Assembly: GCA_029204225.1 (NCBI GenBank)
Contig: CM055095.1
Span: 22,889,542-22,953,541 of the forward strand
Length of the DNA: 64,000 nucleotides
Direction of reading: 5' to 3'
From: Diphasiastrum complanatum
Taxonomy: Eukaryota; Streptophyta; Lycopodiopsida; Lycopodiales; Lycopodiaceae
The notes under the pieces were generated by a model. That model ran no database searches and was not told the DNA's origin. It saw only the letters and a list, made by a program, of their open reading frames with translations. The position numbers and the translations under genes are program-made. Below, piece by piece: positions 24,164 to 35,727 of the stretch. Every line of letters starts with the position of its first letter. The first letter of the stretch is position 1.

Positions 24164-25770
24164 TTATGAGACATCTCTTTTGGATATACCAAATGTTTGC
24201 AAATATTGAATAATGTCGCCATATATGGATTTTTCGATATTCAATAGCATTAATTCTTCATCAGGCAAATTATTCGAAATAGGGTCTTTGGGTTCAGTAG
24301 TTTCCAATTTTAATAGATAGTTTGCATTTTCATGATGTTTGTCAGGTTGGATTTCTACTGTATAATCAAACTCTGATAGTAAAAGTATCCAACGAGCAAT
24401 TCGACCTAATAAGTCTGGTTTATTAACCAAATATTTTATTGCTTAATGATCGACATGAAATGTAAATGCATAACTTAATAAATAATGTCGAAACGTTTTT
24501 ACTGAATAAATCATTTCCAAGCTTTCTCTCTGAATAGCAAAGTGATTCTTTTCTGATGTAGATAATTGCATACTTGCATAATATATAGGATAATCTTTCT
24601 TTTCATCATTTTTCTGACTCAGAATGCTTCCAATTGCAAAGGGATAAGTGTCCACGTAGACATGGAATTTTCTGGTCCAATCGAGGGGTCGTAAGATTGG
24701 AGCAATCTTCAACTTAAATTTCAATCCTATAAGACTTCTGACGATCTGTACTCCATTCATATGTAACATCTTTCTTTAGTAACTTGTTCAAAGGGGCTGC
24801 TATCATTGCATAATCTCGTACAAACCTTCGATATCCCAAATGGTCAAGAAAACCTCTCAACTCCCTCAGATTGGTCAGAGGTAAGAGTGCATCAATCACT
24901 TTGATCTTGTCCTGATCAACTTTGATACCTCAATTTGATATTCGATGGCCCAAAAGAATCCCTTCAGTCATCCCAAAATAACTTTTCTTGGGGGTGTAAG
25001 AATATAGATGTTTATCTGCATCTTTGTAATGTCTGTTCGAGCTTTTTCAAATGTTCATTATGTGAACAAAAAATACAAAAATCATCCATAACTATTTCCA
25101 AAAATTTCCTCAAAAAGTCTTGGAATATTACTGTCAACATTCTTTGAGATGTAGCAGGTCCATTACAAAGTTTGAATAGCATTCTACTATAGGCATAGGT
25201 ACCCCAATCCATTGTAAAGGTTGTTTTGCTTTGATTTTCTGGTCTGATTTGAACTTGATAATAACCAAAAAAAACTGTCCAGAAAACTGTACCTTTTATA
25301 CCCAGCAACTTTATCCAATATAATATCTATAAAGGGTAAAAGATGATAATCTTTTTCGTTGCTGCATTGAGTTTTCTGAAATCTTGACAAACTTGGATTT
25401 TACCAGTTTTCTTCTTTAGAACCACCACAATGGGTGATACTCATTCACTACTTAGAACTAGATAAATTATCCCGACGTCAAGAGACTTATCTAATTCTTC
25501 TTTCACAATTAGGGAATATTTAGGATTCAATCTATAATGCCTTTGTCGAATTGGTAAAACATCTGCCTTTAAATCGATTCGATGCTCTCCAAATTCACTA
25601 GAAATACTTTTTAAATTTTTTAAAGCCCAGGCAAAAACATCGATAAATTCCTTTAATAACTTATAATATAAGCTTCCATCAAATTTGAATAAGTGAAATG
25701 AAATATTCACTTCTTTTCCCTGCTCAAGAGGTATTCTTTTAACTTCGTCTATGTCGATCATTCCCATAGT
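24164..25770 (-). pseudogene. Ty3/gypsy reverse transcriptase and RNase H
   Basis: From 25,767 down on the minus strand: an N-terminal arm (EFIDVFAWALKNLKSI, PIRQRHYRLNPKY), a frame change into the palm (FTMDWGTYAYSRMLFKLCNG, PATSQRML), and the intact catalytic EIVMDDFCIF. The linker (LTNLRELRGFLDHLGYRRF) and RNase H (FHVYVDTYPFAIGSILSQ, KDYPIYYASMQLS, FTFHVDH, RIARWILLLSEFDYTVEI) follow. Frames change at least four times and stops are present. The RNase H DTYPF block is a change from the usual Asp-Ala-Ser. This family differs from the plus-strand gypsy element at 38-44 kb. Confidence 0.87.
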
Positions 25771-25942
25771 AGGGTTTATCTCGTTTTTCCCATGTATTTC
25801 CCTATTCTGGGACTTGCTTGTGGCTCGGCTTCCTCTTCTTCTTCTAATTCATAGCATTCTAGATATTGAATATATATGTTTATATATATATATATATATA
25901 TATATTAGATGTTTCTGTTTCTGATCCTGAAGTAGATTCAGA

Positions 25943-26161
25943 TCATGAAGTATAGCTGGAATCCGACTGGGTCTCACCTTGATATTTGTCTTTCAACCAA
26001 CTCATATGGACTTGCTTATTAGTTCCTCTTATAGGAAATCGGAATTCCTGTTTTTTTTCAATGAGTAATATATTAGTTTCATATGGCCATGGTCGACCCA
26101 GTAGTACTGGATAAGTAGGAATTGCTATTGGTTTAAATACCACAAAATTTAGCAAAAACAA
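25943..26161 (-). pseudogene. Ty3/gypsy protease C-terminal part
   Basis: The frame reads FKPIAIPTYPVLLGRPWPYE, the flap-to-end region of gypsy aspartic proteases (LLGRPW), followed by a short linker toward RT. The Asp-Ser-Gly active site was not found upstream; 26,165-26,760 is full of stops. Confidence 0.65.
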
Positions 26162-26762
26162 TCCCCTTCTATCTTTACTTCAACATTGTTGAGTAGTCCC
26201 ACTCCTTGTTTGATCAGCTAACCTTAAGAACTTATTAGTAGGTGTAATGTGAGTCAAATTTGCAATTCGATCTCTGGGGCTCCTCGGTCATCCATTCCAA
26301 CCTTATTAATGTTGACTATTGGTAGTCTTGGTTTCCTCCTTCGTCTTATCCCTAATAATTCTTTTAGTTGTTTTTAATAGAGGACATTGTCTTCTAAAAG
26401 CTGTTTAAATGTTATGTTTGGTCTCAAATTACCAAGATCTTCAATGATATCATAACTCAATCTTAAGAGCAAAGATTTTGTGATCTTTGGTCTTGTTGGA
26501 ACCGTAGCTTCCAAAGGTTTTTCAAAAGTAACTTTTTCTTTGATTTATTTAACTCCTTAGTAAGAAGTTGTTCTACTTCCTTCATTATATCTGGAGCAGA
26601 ATATTTCTTATCATCCATGTCATAATCAGGATTATCTTTTAGACTTATTGACTTTTTCTTTAGAATCTGAATTTTTCTTCAAGATTTTGCCTTTTTTTTT
26701 AGGTGATTCTGTTGTAGGTCAGATTTGATTTTGTCATTTTTGTTTGGTTTTGCTTCTAGTGC

Positions 26763-28405
26763 TCACCTTTGATACTTCAAAATCAATATCACTTGGCCAA
26801 TTTGTTTCTTCATCGGAAAGCTCGACTTGTTGAACCACTTCATCTTTATTTTTGTTATCCTTAGTGCCTCAGGTTTAACATATTTTACTAGTAACTTTTT
26901 AACTAGTGGCTTAGGACATTCTGAAGTTACATGTCCTTCAGCTTTACAATTTTCACACAAAGGTAAATATCCAATCTGTTTCTTTGGTTCAGGATATTCA
27001 TTAGAATAATGTCCAGGTGTTCCACAATTACAACATGTAGGTACCGGTTTTGTCCTTTTAACACCATTCTCTAGCTGATCGGGTATATATTTCTAACCTA
27101 GAATAGATTTCTTCACAGGAGGTTTATATGAAGAAGAGACCTGTGTAGCAGTAGTTTTTGAATTTCAGACTTGTACTTCATACACAGCTTCGCAAGGATC
27201 TACCCCATTAAATACATAACCTCATTATCGGAATTCTCTTTCTCTTCACTTTCCTCAACATTGGAAACCTGCATCTTTGCTCTACATTCTGAATGATGGT
27301 GTCCTTCTTGCATACACTTCATACACTATACATTCGATTTGCCTATTATATTTGCAAATTTTCTCTTATTCTTTGGTTGACGAAATTTGTACTTTTAAAT
27401 CATCGAACTTCTTTCCGAGTTTTGACACTTCCTTCTTCAATAAGTTCTGTTGTTTTCAATTGATATTTTTTGAATCTTCCATTTTTTTTCGATCTTTCGA
27501 ATGTGTCTTATGGCATTTCAAAGTTCTCCTTGGAGATTCATCCTCACTCAAACAATCTGAATCCGAACTAGAACTTGATGATGAACTAATTTTCGATTCA
27601 GTGTCTGATTCTTGGTCATCTGAAAAATAAATTTGTCTTTTCTTTTTAACAAGTTCCTTCTTTGACCTTCGACTTCTAGATATTCAAGAAGTCTCATAAT
27701 TCTCTACCATAGCTATTACATGCTCTAGAATATCAGTAGGTCCTTGTCTGCAATATCGATCTATTCTTTTGGGTAATCCCCTCAAGAAGCATTCGATCTT
27801 TATGGCCACCAGGTATACTCCATTTAGTTGACCAATTAATTTCTTAACCCTTCGAGTATACTTCCTTAGAGATTCTTTTTCTTTCTGTTGTATTGAATTC
27901 AACTAGGCTACAATTCGTGTTGAATAACCAATTTCTCTAAATTGCTTCAGGAAATGGTTTTTTAAATCTCCCCAAGTTGTTATCAAATCAAGTCCAATCT
28001 GGCTGTTCAGGCTTCTTTTCTAAGAAGTCCGGGAAATATCGTTAGGTTGTCAATATCAAAAAAAATTATATTACTTGCAGCAATAGATTCAAATTGAGAT
28101 ACATAACTATCTGCATCTTCTAAGGCCTTCTCTTTAAAATAACAATAACGGACCTTGGAAGAAGACAATCCTAGAACAACCACATCTTGTTTATCTTTGT
28201 CATTCGTATCATAGGGTGGACTGGGTGTTTATTCTTTTTCAGATTCACTACCTGATGTTGGCGATTCGTTATAATCGAGTCTCTTTCTTCGATCAATGTT
28301 GGTATCCTAGTGTAGCTCTCTTTCTTGCTCTCTGCACTTTCGTCTTTTTTCTCGCTCCTTTCTCTACCTTTCTCATCTTTCTCTCCAATATTGGTCTTCG
28401 AACAT
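26763..28405 (-). pseudogene. Ty3/gypsy gag with zinc knuckles
   Basis: On the minus strand, gag probably begins at a Met near 28,405. It keeps fragments of the capsid domain: KVRYCYFKEKALEDADSYVS near 28,100, then KEKESLRKYTRRVKKLI and IKIECFLRGLPKRIDRYCRQ at 27,700-27,900. After an acidic stretch come two zinc knuckles. The first is CNCGTPGHYSNE with its last Cys replaced by Tyr (near 27,000); the second, CENCKAEGHVTSEC, is intact (near 26,940). Several stops interrupt it. Confidence 0.8.
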
Positions 28406-28989
28406 AAAAGTATAGAAAATCAATTTTTATGATCTCAGTATTTAAAAGGGTTGAAAAAATATAGTATGGGTTGAAAAATATGATAGATTGATTATTTTAC
28501 GAACATGTCCGAACAAGATCGGTTCAGATATTTTTTGAGCGTTTCCGAAAAAAGTTTGGTTCGAGTATAATTTTTCGATCAAGAAGTTCAATATGTATGT
28601 ATTTTGATCTGATTAATTTGGATCCACACGAATGCATGCGTTAGCAATTCCGTATAGACAAGTGGTATTTTCATCTCATGATTGCGCATGTCTTTTAATA
28701 TATATTATAATCTTATCAGAAAGACTGATCGCATGAATTCAAATCTTCTAGGATTATCTTTCAATTAGTGATCTTTTTCCTTATAAATTTGTCAATTAAT
28801 CTGTGAATCACCAATACCTTGGGCGTTTCAATTTCAATCTTCGCTTACAGTGCTCACTCCTCTGTCTCTGTTAGAATGGCTGATCGTGGCATAATCAGAG
28901 GTGGACGTGTAATTTGAAGACGGGTAATAATGCTACTCGATGTTGCTAAATACTCTAGCATTACCTTTGAAGATTCTACTCCTGCTAAT
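28406..28989. other. Unassigned, probable leader of minus-strand gypsy element
   Basis: This AT-rich stretch lies between the gypsy gag start and the family A LTR end. No primer binding site for tRNA-Met or tRNA-Asp was found on the minus strand, so the element's 5' LTR is either lost or unrecognised. Confidence 0.35.
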
Positions 28990-29458
28990 TATGAAGGATT
29001 TAAGATCATTATGATCCAATCCACTTCAAAAATCTTGGGTTACAAAGAGAAATACTCTACCAATCTCACCAATGTAGAAAAATCAGCATCTACACACAAA
29101 ATGAGATGCAAACTCTAATAGAACTTGATCAAACATGAATCAAATGATAAAGTATTGTTGCTGTCCGTAAAAAACTAGCAAGCTACTGTAGTTCACACGT
29201 GTGGATCCAAAAATTGCAAATACAGATAATTCTACACATAGAATTGCATGCAATCACAAGTATATTGCACAATGGATAGTAGAATCCAAGAGAACCATGT
29301 ATAAGCATGAAATGAGATAGAGAAGAGAGAAGGTATGTGTCTCCATGAGTTACATACTTTTATAACAGGTACAAACCCTATTAAGCTACTTGGCTTTTCC
29401 ACCAAAATGCTAACCCTACTATTTTTGGGTCTAGATTCTAAGTACCCAACATTCAAAC
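28990..29458 (-). repeat. Copia family A LTR, 5'-truncated
   Basis: Read on the minus strand, this follows the LTR at 60,290-60,766 closely: gttgggtac, tctagaccc, the TATA stretch ttataaaag, ggatccacacgtgtga, tacggacagcaac, gatgctgatttttctacat, to the decayed end ccttcata at 28,990. The first ~170 LTR bases are missing. It is joined directly to a pol remnant at 29,459. Confidence 0.85.
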
Positions 29459-29873
29459 TCAAACCAAAACTTGTTTTCCAAGCTTCCAATGCTCCTCACT
29501 AGGATCTTGCATGAATAGACTCAATCTTCCAATACAATAGCTTAGATTTGGTCTAGTAATGGTTAGATAGATGAGTGAACCAACTAGCTTCCTATAGAGA
29601 GTAATGTCCTCGAAGGATCTTTCATTACCTCTTATAGTTAGCTTTACATGAGATTCCATAGGTGTATCACTAGCTTTTGCATCTACCATATGAAATCTTT
29701 CTAGAATAGAATTCACATACTTCTCTTGAGACCTTGAAGATCCATTTTCATCCAATAGCTTTCTTTCCTTAGGTAACTCCACCAATCTCCATGTTCCATT
29801 CTTCATAAGAGCTTGATACTCAAGATCCATTGCTTGGATCCACTCTCCTCTTCCTTCATTGCTTCATCTACAC
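29459..29873 (-). pseudogene. Copia family A pol with RT core deleted
   Basis: The open frame begins with the RT entry block (MDLEYQALMKNGTWRLVELP) and jumps after about 25 residues to the RT exit block (EKYVNSILERFHMVDAKAS, DTPMESHVKLTIRGNERSF). The finger and palm region with its catalytic Asp pair is deleted. The frame stays open through the junction and ends at LYRKLVGSLIYLTITRPNLS and KLGKQ, where the LTR begins. Confidence 0.85.
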
Positions 29874-29874
29874 T

Positions 29875-30656
29875 TGTATGTGTGAAGAAGTGAAAAAGAT
29901 TATCTATGTTAGATATAGGGGTCTTATGTTTTTTACATCAAGCATCTAGGTGTAGGATGTTGATAGGAACAAATTTGGCATAGATGGCAAATTATGCATT
30001 TCCACTTGTAATGCCACTATTGAGCCAAGACAGAGTAAGAGGCTAAACTCGTGCCAATTAGAGTGTAGACAGGTGTAATGCTTTTTTTTGATGAATTCCA
30101 AGAAGTCCAATAGGATTTAGAGGTGGAACCATGTGAGGCCATTGGGAAAGTAATCAAATGAATCATTTTCTATCATGACACTTTAGAAAGGCACTCATAA
30201 ATTAATAGGAAATTGAGGTGTGCTTGAATATAGTCCAATAGAATTAAGAGATGCATGGATCAATGGTCCAATAGGATTAAGAGGTGACAAAGTATGGTCC
30301 AATCATAGTTAGGCATAGTGGTAGCTCGTGGATCTACTAGTATCATTGTACTCCTCATTTTGAAGCTAATTGATTTGGTGATTATATGGATTTTGAGTGT
30401 TATTGGATTTCTAGCTTTCTCTCTCTACCCAAGAGCTCATGATGCTTTTTCTCTCTCTACTAGAGGAGAGCAGCTTGTTTTTACTTAGTTTATTTTTTGA
30501 ATACTTCCCACACGGGTTAGTGAGAGTTGGAAGTGATTGAATGCATGTAGTAGTGTGTTTTTGCCATAGGATCTAAGATTGATCTTGAATCTCAATCTAG
30601 TCTTGATCTTGGTGCATCTACACACCTTAGGAGATCACAAGTACATGTTGTGGACA
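29875..30656 (-). mobile_element. Insertion, solo-LTR-like, in family A pol
   Basis: A 782-base block with TGTCCACAAC at one end and CACATACA at the other (minus strand) splits family A pol between the CVD and VDEAM codons. Flanking copies ATCTACAC (29,866-29,873) and ATCCACAC (30,657-30,664) differ by one base and look like a target-site duplication, longer than the usual 5 bases of LTR elements. The inside has no coding frame. The words tttctctctctacc and acttagt also occur near 54,680-54,750. A solo LTR is the simplest reading. Confidence 0.55.
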
Positions 30657-31960
30657 ATCCACACATGTGAATTCAATAGTATGTTCATCAAAAGAGGTTA
30701 CAAAAGCAACATAATTTCTAGAAACTACTTGTTTATCCTTTTGATCATATGTGAGCCTTGAAGGTACTTGTCTTTCCCTTGATGTTCTCCTTGGCTTTTG
30801 ACTTGATGAAGGTCCATCATCATCACCATCCAAAGTAGGGTCCTTTTCATCAACATCAAGAATGTTAGATCCATCCACACCTTTATCAATCATGCTTGAA
30901 GACACTTTTGGAATGTTCTCCTCATCAAAGATGACATCTCTACCAACAATCACTTTGTTAGTAGAAGGAATGTGAACCTTGTAGGCTTTACTCACCTCAC
31001 TATATCCAACAAAAATACCTCTTCTTGAAGTTGGATCCTCCTTGGTCCTATCTTCGAGAGTAATATTGACATAGCATGTGCATCCACAGGTTCTTAGGAA
31101 GTTGACACTCGACCTCCTCTTGAATAGCATCTCAAAAGGTGTCCTTCCATCCAAAATAGCACTTGGCCACCTATTACACAAGAAATTGGCACACAACAAA
31201 GCTTGATCCCATAATGGTTTTGGCACTTTTACATAAAATCCTATTCTTCCTTTCAGCCACTCCATTTTGTTGTGGGGTCCTTGATGTTGTATACTCCCTC
31301 TTGATCCCATGCTCATCACAAAAGGCCTTGAACTTGTGGGGTCCTTGATGTTGTATACTCACCACCATTGTCACTCCTTAAGCACTTGATCCTTGTGGAA
31401 AATTGGTTCTCCCTTGCATTTTTGAACTTGATAACGACATCATACCTTCATCCTTGCTCTTTAGTAGATAGATCCAACAAAATCTAGTAGAATATCAATG
31501 AATGTTACATACATCTTAGCTCCACTATTGCTAATTGTAGTAAATCCATGAAGATCCGAATGTACAAGTTGAAAAGGCTTTGTAGATCTAAATATAGATC
31601 TAGTATAAGGTAGTCTATGTGACTTAGACAAAGCATAAGACTCACAAACATGTTTGATGCCACTTAAGGAACTTGGAAGACCTATCACAAGCTTCTTCCT
31701 AGCCATTACCTCCAATGACTTGAAGTTGAGGTGTCCTATCCTTTTATGCCAAACCTCTTGAATAGGTATTTGCTCCCTTGCAACACATCCAACAAATGCT
31801 ATCTTCATGTCAAATACTTTGATGTCTAGCGATCTTCTCTCATCGCCAATGACGACATCCCACAATTCTTTCTCTATCATAATGTTTTTCATTTTCAACC
31901 TCAGCATAATTGAAAATCTTGTCCAATTTACTATTTTTGCTCAAAATGGACTCCCCCTTG
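30657..31960 (-). pseudogene. Copia family A integrase region
   Basis: Minus strand: the pre-integrase zinc block (EVWHKRIGHLNFKSLEVMAR, HVCESYALSKSHRLPY), then the core start (LVHSDLHGFTTISNSGAKMY, VTFIDI). A damaged middle follows, then FKAFCDEHGIKREYTTSRTP, LLCANFLCNRWPSAILDGRT and GIFVGYSEVSKAYKVHIP with an acidic linker toward RT. It is nearly identical to the copy at 59,460-60,110. Frames break between 31,320 and 31,470, and a 27-base word is duplicated at 31,270 and 31,334. Confidence 0.87.
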
Positions 31961-32076
31961 TTTGCCATCTCCAAAATGCCTAAAACTCCATCTATAGGCT
32001 AAAAAAAATATGGTGAAGCTAATGGCAATGTCAATATTTAAAAATAATGACTTTCACTTTTAAGGGATGGTTTTTT

Positions 32077-32750
32077 TTGGATAAGTTCAGAATGATGATC
32101 TGATTGAACCTTTGCCACAACCAATCCAAACATGCGACATTAGTTCACTTAGATTTGTTGCATCAAAGCTTTGATCAGATCATCATCTGAACATATACAA
32201 ATATGCCAAGACAAAGACAATAGAGATCAAGGCAATGAAGACCAAAAATACAACCGATATATACGAGACCTCAACAAGGACAAGCGTCAATTTGATATCT
32301 AATTGTAGTTGTCACTAGAGTTCAAGTCACTGAAGATCTCTCCAATGGAGATAATGCATTTCCTATTTATTTTCCTGTTATTAATTCAGGTTATGATTCA
32401 TTCATTTCAATTTCTAAGGTTTTTAGACAAGTTTGTTGTTCATAGCCTTGGTCTGCCTTGCATTTACCATGGTTTATTTTTGGATAAGTTCAAAAAGATG
32501 ATCTGATGGAACCTCTGCCACAACCAATCCAAACACGTGACAAACTTAGATTTGTTACAGCAAAGCTTTCATCAGTTCATCTTCTGAACATATCCAAATA
32601 TGCCAAGAGAAGGACAATACAGACCAAGGCAATGAAGACCAAAAATACAACCGATAAGTACGAGACATCAACAAGGGCGAGCATCGATTGTAATGATCAC
32701 TAGAGTTCAAGTGACTGAAGATCTCCCCAATGGAGATAGTGCATTTCTTG
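32077..32750. repeat. 402-bp tandem repeat with foldback ends
   Basis: About 285 bases from 32,077 recur from 32,479 at roughly 85% identity (my reading); the spacing is 402 bases. Each copy starts with a 120-126 base inverted-repeat segment: TTTGGATAAGTTCAGA at the left and TCTGAACATATCCAAA-like sequence at the right (32,077-32,202 and 32,479-32,598). Such segments look like a small foldback or MITE. The rest of the unit (atggagataatgcatttc and so on) lies outside the foldback. No coding sense. Confidence 0.75.
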
Positions 32751-33240
32751 CAGGAGACACAGAATCTTGATCAAGTGGCTTCCAAACATTTTTGCATTTA
32801 ATCCATCTTCTATAATACAACAGCAAAGTGAGCATTTGTTTTTCGATGTGATATCTAAATGTCATGGATGAGTAACATACTCTGCACTCAACTTGCTGAT
32901 TTTGTTATGTATCCCAACCATCATCCAACAACTCGGCGATTATATCAGCACTCAAGTCCTTACAAATAAACATTGTTTTCGTTCTCCGAACATTGTATTT
33001 GGAAAAAAAAATCAACAAAAATAGTAAAAGGTAGATACCAACTTGATCTATTATTTTTTGATCCAGTGCTACATTTTAATATCTCGAATATCAATATATA
33101 GCCTAGATCAAAAACTTTTTGAAATTGCTGCATCAGGAGAAATCCATTCCAGTGATTTTGCAAGTTTGAGACTAGAATCTAAATTTCCATCATTCTAGTT
33201 GGTACATGAGTGATAGGATTGAGTCTATAAGCTTTCTAAA
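32751..33240. other. Unassigned sequence
   Basis: No gene or domain recognised between the tandem repeat and the leader of the copia gag at 33.3 kb. It may contain the lost LTR and leader of that element, since no primer binding site is seen. Confidence 0.35.
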
Positions 33241-33312
33241 TTGCTAAAAGACTTTAGGTTCAGATCTCTTAGAGAAACCATAAGAGTTTCTAGTGCTTTT
33301 TCACATTCAAAA

Positions 33313-34254
33313 ATGGCATCAATGGGTGGGTTTTTGCTTGAAGCTAGTGAAAGACTTACATCCACTAATTATGCTACTTGGATAGTTCGAATAGAGTCTT
33401 TGCTTGTACTTCATGATCTTTATGACATAGTACTTGAGGTGGAAGTAGAACCTCAAGGAGGAGTTGAATTGGCTAAGTACAAAAAGAGATGTAGAGTTGC
33501 ATTACACTGCATAAAAATGAATGTAAGTAATGAACTTTTGAGAGAAATCTCATTCTGTACCACATCCAAAGAGGCATGGGATTCATTAAAAGCCATTTAT
33601 GGATCCAAGAACACTTCAAGGATACTCATGCTTAGGAATCAAATCCTTCAAGGCATGAAAGGAAGTAGTGAAAGTGCCCAAAATTATGTCTTTAGGATCA
33701 AATCTTTGAATAAGGAGTTGTCTTCTATAGATGATAAAATCAAAGATGATGAATTAGTTCAAATCATTTTGAATGGATTAGGAGATGATTATTCCAATCT
33801 TGTTCAAACCTTTGCTATTCAAGATTCACTTCCTAGTATTGAAAAACCTCAAAGTGTGCCTGTTAGTGAGAAGAGTAGAATGCTTCATATCAAAAGTAGA
33901 ATGAGTTCCTTATCTTTGAATGATGGTGATGAGAAAGCTTACTTTTCTTTGAAGGGCAAGAAGGAGAAGTTTCCATCCAAGAAGACTCAAGACATGGAGA
34001 TGGAGAACAAAGATGAAGCATCAAGTTCCAAAGGCAAGAGCAAGAAGGACAAGAAGAAGCTAAAGTGTTACTTTTGTGGAAAAAAAGGACATTTTGCATC
34101 CGAGTGCTACAAAAAGAAGAATGCCCAAGAGAAGGACAATCAAGGCCATCTTGTGCTTGAGGAGGAGGAAGAAGGAAATCTATCTTTGATGGTATCCTCA
34201 CCACAAACATCTAATACACTTGGTGGATTGATAGTGGGGCAAGCTCTCACATGA
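33313..34254 (+). pseudogene. Copia family C gag, nearly intact, to protease
   Basis: The best preserved gag of the window. An upstream in-frame Met exists at 33,241, but the Met at 33,313 matches the starts of families A and B (MASMGGFLLEASERL). Domains in order: N-terminal arm with YATWIVRIESLL, capsid-like UBN2/DUF4219 core (EISFCTTSKEAWDSLKAIYG, SKNTSRILMLRNQIL, QIILNGLGDDY), a lysine-rich linker and the zinc knuckle CYFCGKKGHFASEC (about residue 275 from 33,241). Then a Glu run and SLMVSS. A one-base frame change near 34,219 disconnects the protease, so a fused gag-pol could not be made. Confidence 0.9.
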
Positions 34255-34675
34255 CTCACAAAAAAGACTGCTTTTCTAATCTACTTTCTTACAATAGTTC
34301 TAAGAGATTTATCTTCACTGCAAGTGATCAATAATGTGAGATTGTAGGTGTTGGATCCACTCCTTTATGTCTAGGATCATCTAAAAAAGTAGATCTAGAC
34401 AATGTTCTTTATGCACCTTCAATTACAAAGAACTTGTTGAGTGTAGGACAACTTATGGATAGTGGATTAGATGTACATTTCAAGCATGGAGCATGTTCTA
34501 TCTTGAAAGATGAAAAATGTATTGCTAGTGGTTTCAAGCAAGGGAGGTTATTCAAATTGGATGCTAATGTGATGGTTGGAAGTGTGAACATGGCAAGGGA
34601 GGAGCTCACTCAAGTGGAATTATGGCACAAAAGGTTAGGCCATCCTAACTACAAAGCTATGGAGACCAAGACTTT
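34219..34675 (+). pseudogene. Copia family C protease and pre-integrase region
   Basis: In the shifted frame it reads WWIDSGASSHMTH, the protease active site, then FTASDQ, a stop, and CEIVGVGSTPLCLGSS. The frame continues with LYAPSITKNLLSVGQLMDSG and the pre-integrase WHKRLGHPNYKAME. Plus-strand coding ends at 34,675, where minus-strand RT sequence starts head-to-head. Confidence 0.87.
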
Positions 34676-35727
34676 GCATCTACCATTTGAAATATTTTTA
34701 GAATATTATTAGCATACTTATCTTGAAATATGAATTTAAATTGAGAAGCTCTAAATACCTCTATTCCCAAGATATGATGTGAAAGACCAAGATCATGCAC
34801 CTCCAACTCCTTTTTGAGTGCAATCTTGATATCATCAATATCATGCTTGTTGCCTCCACTCAAAATGATATCATCCAAATAGATTAGAAGAATAGTAGCA
34901 TGATTTTCAACAAATCTATAGTAAAGTGAATGATCATACTTACTCATCATGAAATTTTGAGAAAGTAAAAAACAATTGAGCTTAGCATACCAACTCCTCG
35001 GTGCTTGCTTAAGACCATACAAACTCTTTTGTAAAAAACAAACATGATTAGGCTTGCCATTTGAAATGTAGCCCTCGGGTTGCTCCATGAACACTTCCTC
35101 CTCAAGATCCTCATTTAAGAATGCATTTGTAATGTCCAATTGCCATAGATCCCATCCAATAAGTGTTGCAAGAGATGTGATGACTCAAATGCTTATCATC
35201 TTTGCCACGGGTACAAAGGTATCATCATAGTTAATACCATGTTCTTGTGCATACCCTTTTGCCACCAACCTTGTCTTGTACTTGTTGATTGATCCATGTT
35301 GGTTTGTCTTCACTTTCAAGACCCATTTGCATCCAATAGCCTTCTTGTCCTTTGGAAGTGCCACCGATCTCCATGTTTCATTCTTCATAAGAGCTTCATA
35401 CTCAAGATCCATTGCTTGGATCCACTCCTCTTTTTGCCTTGCTTCATCTACACACATAAGTACATCAAAAGAGGTTAGGAAAGCATAGTTTGTATCACCA
35501 ACAACTTGCTTGCATTTTTCATCATAAGTGAGCCTCAAAGGTTGTCGCCTTTGCCTTGATGTCCTCCTTGGCTTTTGACTTGAAGTAGGCCCTTCACCAT
35601 CAACATCCCAAGTATTGTCAATCACGTCATCAACATCAAGAATGTTAGATCCAATGTCCACACCACCTCTTGAAAAAACTTTTGGAAAATTTCCTTCATA
35701 GAAAAGGACATCTCTTCCAATGACCAC
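34676..35727 (-). pseudogene. Copia reverse transcriptase (minus)
   Basis: Minus strand from 35,727: an acidic linker (RTSRQRRQPLRLTYDEKCKQ), the RT entry block (WIQAMDLEYEALMKNETWRS, KTRLVAKGYAQEHGINYDDT), a stop, then MDITNAFLNEDLEEEVFMEQ, YGLKQAPRSWYAKL and the catalytic LLIYLDDIILSGGN. It ends at the exit block (FQDKYANNILKIFQMVDAK), exactly where plus-strand gag-pol of family C stops. YLDD in place of YVDD is an uncommon variant. The RNase H and LTR are gone. Confidence 0.87.

Noticed and set aside
27277-27630. 117-residue plus-strand Phe/Ser-rich frame
   Set aside because: Antisense of the acidic linker of the minus-strand gypsy gag.
28888-29118. Plus-strand frame starting MADRGIIRGG and LLDVAKYSSI
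   Set aside because: Its right half is the antisense of the family A LTR and the left half has a stop; no family recognised.
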